The notes under the pieces were generated by a model, which had not been told where the DNA came from, did not search any database, and worked only from the letters and a program-made list of their open reading frames with translations. Both the position numbers and the translations under genes were made by a program. From contig JAGCOQ010000131.1 of the NCBI GenBank assembly GCA_017642625.1, positions 1 to 6,569 of the forward strand: a DNA stretch of 6,569 bases, written 5' to 3'. The stretch's first letter is position 1. Every line of letters begins with the position of its first letter. The stretch comes from Alphaproteobacteria bacterium (lineage in GTDB: Bacteria; Pseudomonadota; Alphaproteobacteria; Rs-D84). This document shows positions 5,731 through 6,569 of this stretch, one piece after another.

Positions 5731-6569
5731 GTGTCTGAAAAAAGCAAACTAACGCCCGTAATGCAACAGTATGTTGATATGAAATCGGAAAATCCCGATG
5801 CGTTGCTTATGTTCCGTTTGGGTGATTTTTATGAATCTTTTTTCGAAGATGCAAAAGTAATCAGTGAAAAATTGGGACTGGTTTTAACATCACGCGGTTC
5901 AGACGGTGATGGCGAAAATATCCCTATGTGCGGTATTCCGTGGCATGCGGCCGATAATTATTTTGGTCGTCTTGTTCGCGCGGGTTTCAAAGTTGCATTG
6001 GTTGAACAGATGGAAACCCCAGCCGAAGCCAAGGCACGTGGACATAAGTTTATAGATCGCAAAATTATTCGTGTTTTAACACCTGGAACGCTTACTGATG
6101 AAAATCTGTTAAATCCAAAAAATTCTAATTTCTTGGTTGCGATTACACCAATGGAAAATGGCACATTTGATATTGCGGGGTGTGATATTTCAACCGGAGA
6201 GTTTTTTGTCGGAACATCTGATAATTTAATTGATGATATGGTGCGTATTGCGCCGGCGGAAATTATTTATCCGTCTGCGATTGCTGAACGCCCCGAAATT
6301 ATGCACATACGCGATTCTTTTAAAACAACACCAGTATATGAAAAATTATATTTACGCGCAGACATTGATGTAATTGTTGCGCGTGTATTTGCCGGCGCCG
6401 TTGATGTCGCAGAAGCGGTAAGAAACGCAACCGGTGCAATTTGTTTATTGGCGGGTTATTTATTCAACACACAACGTGGCGCAGATATTACTTTCCGCGC
6501 ACCACGCGGATTCAAGAACGGCGCACAATTATTAATTGATTCTGCAACTTGGAAAAGTTTGGAAATAGA
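5731..6569 (+). CDS. mutS: DNA mismatch repair ATPase MutS, 3'-truncated by window edge
   Basis: MutS recognises mismatches and small loops and recruits MutL. A GTG at 5731 opens a frame that runs to the window edge: 279 codons of a protein normally about 850-900 residues. The mismatch-binding domain is clear: TPVMQQYVDMK, then LMFRLGDFYESFF, with the Phe-x-Glu mismatch-wedge motif at F33 and E35, followed by IPMCGIPWHA, VALVEQMETP and RVLTPGT. The connector domain (FDIAGCDISTGEF) follows, and the last residues (LLIDSATWKSLEI) begin the lever domain. GTG is preferred over the ATG at 5761 because the conserved Thr-Pro before MQQY lies upstream of that ATG. The spacing from xseB is 11 bases and no promoter is seen, so it is probably in the pnp operon. 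The ATPase domain is outside the window. Confidence 0.96.
   Translation, partial: MSEKSKLTPVMQQYVDMKSENPDALLMFRLGDFYESFFEDAKVISEKLGLVLTSRGSDGDGENIPMCGIPWHAADNYFGRLVRAGFKVALVEQMETPAEAKARGHKFIDRKIIRVLTPGTLTDENLLNPKNSNFLVAITPMENGTFDIAGCDISTGEFFVGTSDNLIDDMVRIAPAEIIYPSAIAERPEIMHIRDSFKTTPVYEKLYLRADIDVIVARVFAGAVDVAEAVRNATGAICLLAGYLFNTQRGADITFRAPRGFKNGAQLLIDSATWKSLEI

Noticed and set aside
1..6569. Mobile elements, CRISPR arrays, tRNA or rRNA genes
   Set aside because: No transposase, integrase, repeat-spacer array, terminal inverted repeats or cloverleaf sequence was found; nearly the whole window is core coding sequence.

Overview
The window looks like a core-genome segment of an AT-leaning alphaproteobacterium. 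The evidence is the protein sequences. Der has the NKSE form of its first G4 motif, which I recall as common in alphaproteobacterial Der proteins. PNPase, YbaB, XseB and MutS also read as alphaproteobacterial-like. All stop codons seen are TAA or TAG, and Trp is encoded by TGG, so nothing points to a recoded genetic code. A host-associated or otherwise uncultured lineage is possible because several proteins diverge from textbook motifs and gene order is rearranged, but this is inference.

Layout: (1) Bases 1-439 hold the 3' part of infC (IF3), ending in a bidirectional terminator at 438-467. (2) der runs toward it on the minus strand (480-1811). (3) A 70-bp divergent spacer carries a good sigma70-type promoter for der and the ribosome binding site of a five-helix Yip1-like membrane protein (1882-2478). 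(4) A 172-bp intergenic region (2479-2650) holds a promoter and a highly structured leader for pnp. (5) pnp (2651-4819) is followed, in the same direction and with almost no spacing, by an unrecognised 121-residue protein, ybaB, xseB and the start of mutS, which runs off the right edge. These five genes look like one transcription unit joining RNA decay (PNPase) with DNA repair and nucleoid functions (YbaB, exonuclease VII small subunit, MutS).

The most interesting object is the pnp leader. From almost exactly the predicted transcription start, bases 2531-2603 fold into a near-continuous hairpin of about 30 pairs, a shape expected of an RNase III substrate. Its 3' arm contains a 10-base stretch (2589-2598) perfectly complementary to the pnp Shine-Dalgarno region (2641-2650). 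The two pairings exclude each other. This suggests a switch in which removal of the 5' arm, for example by RNase III cleavage followed by PNPase trimming, frees the 3' arm to mask the ribosome binding site. PNPase autocontrol through a leader stem-loop is established in E. coli; the ribosome-binding-site masking version proposed here is inference from base pairing. A second point is that the PNPase aperture loop, FFRR in E. coli, reads RDRR here.
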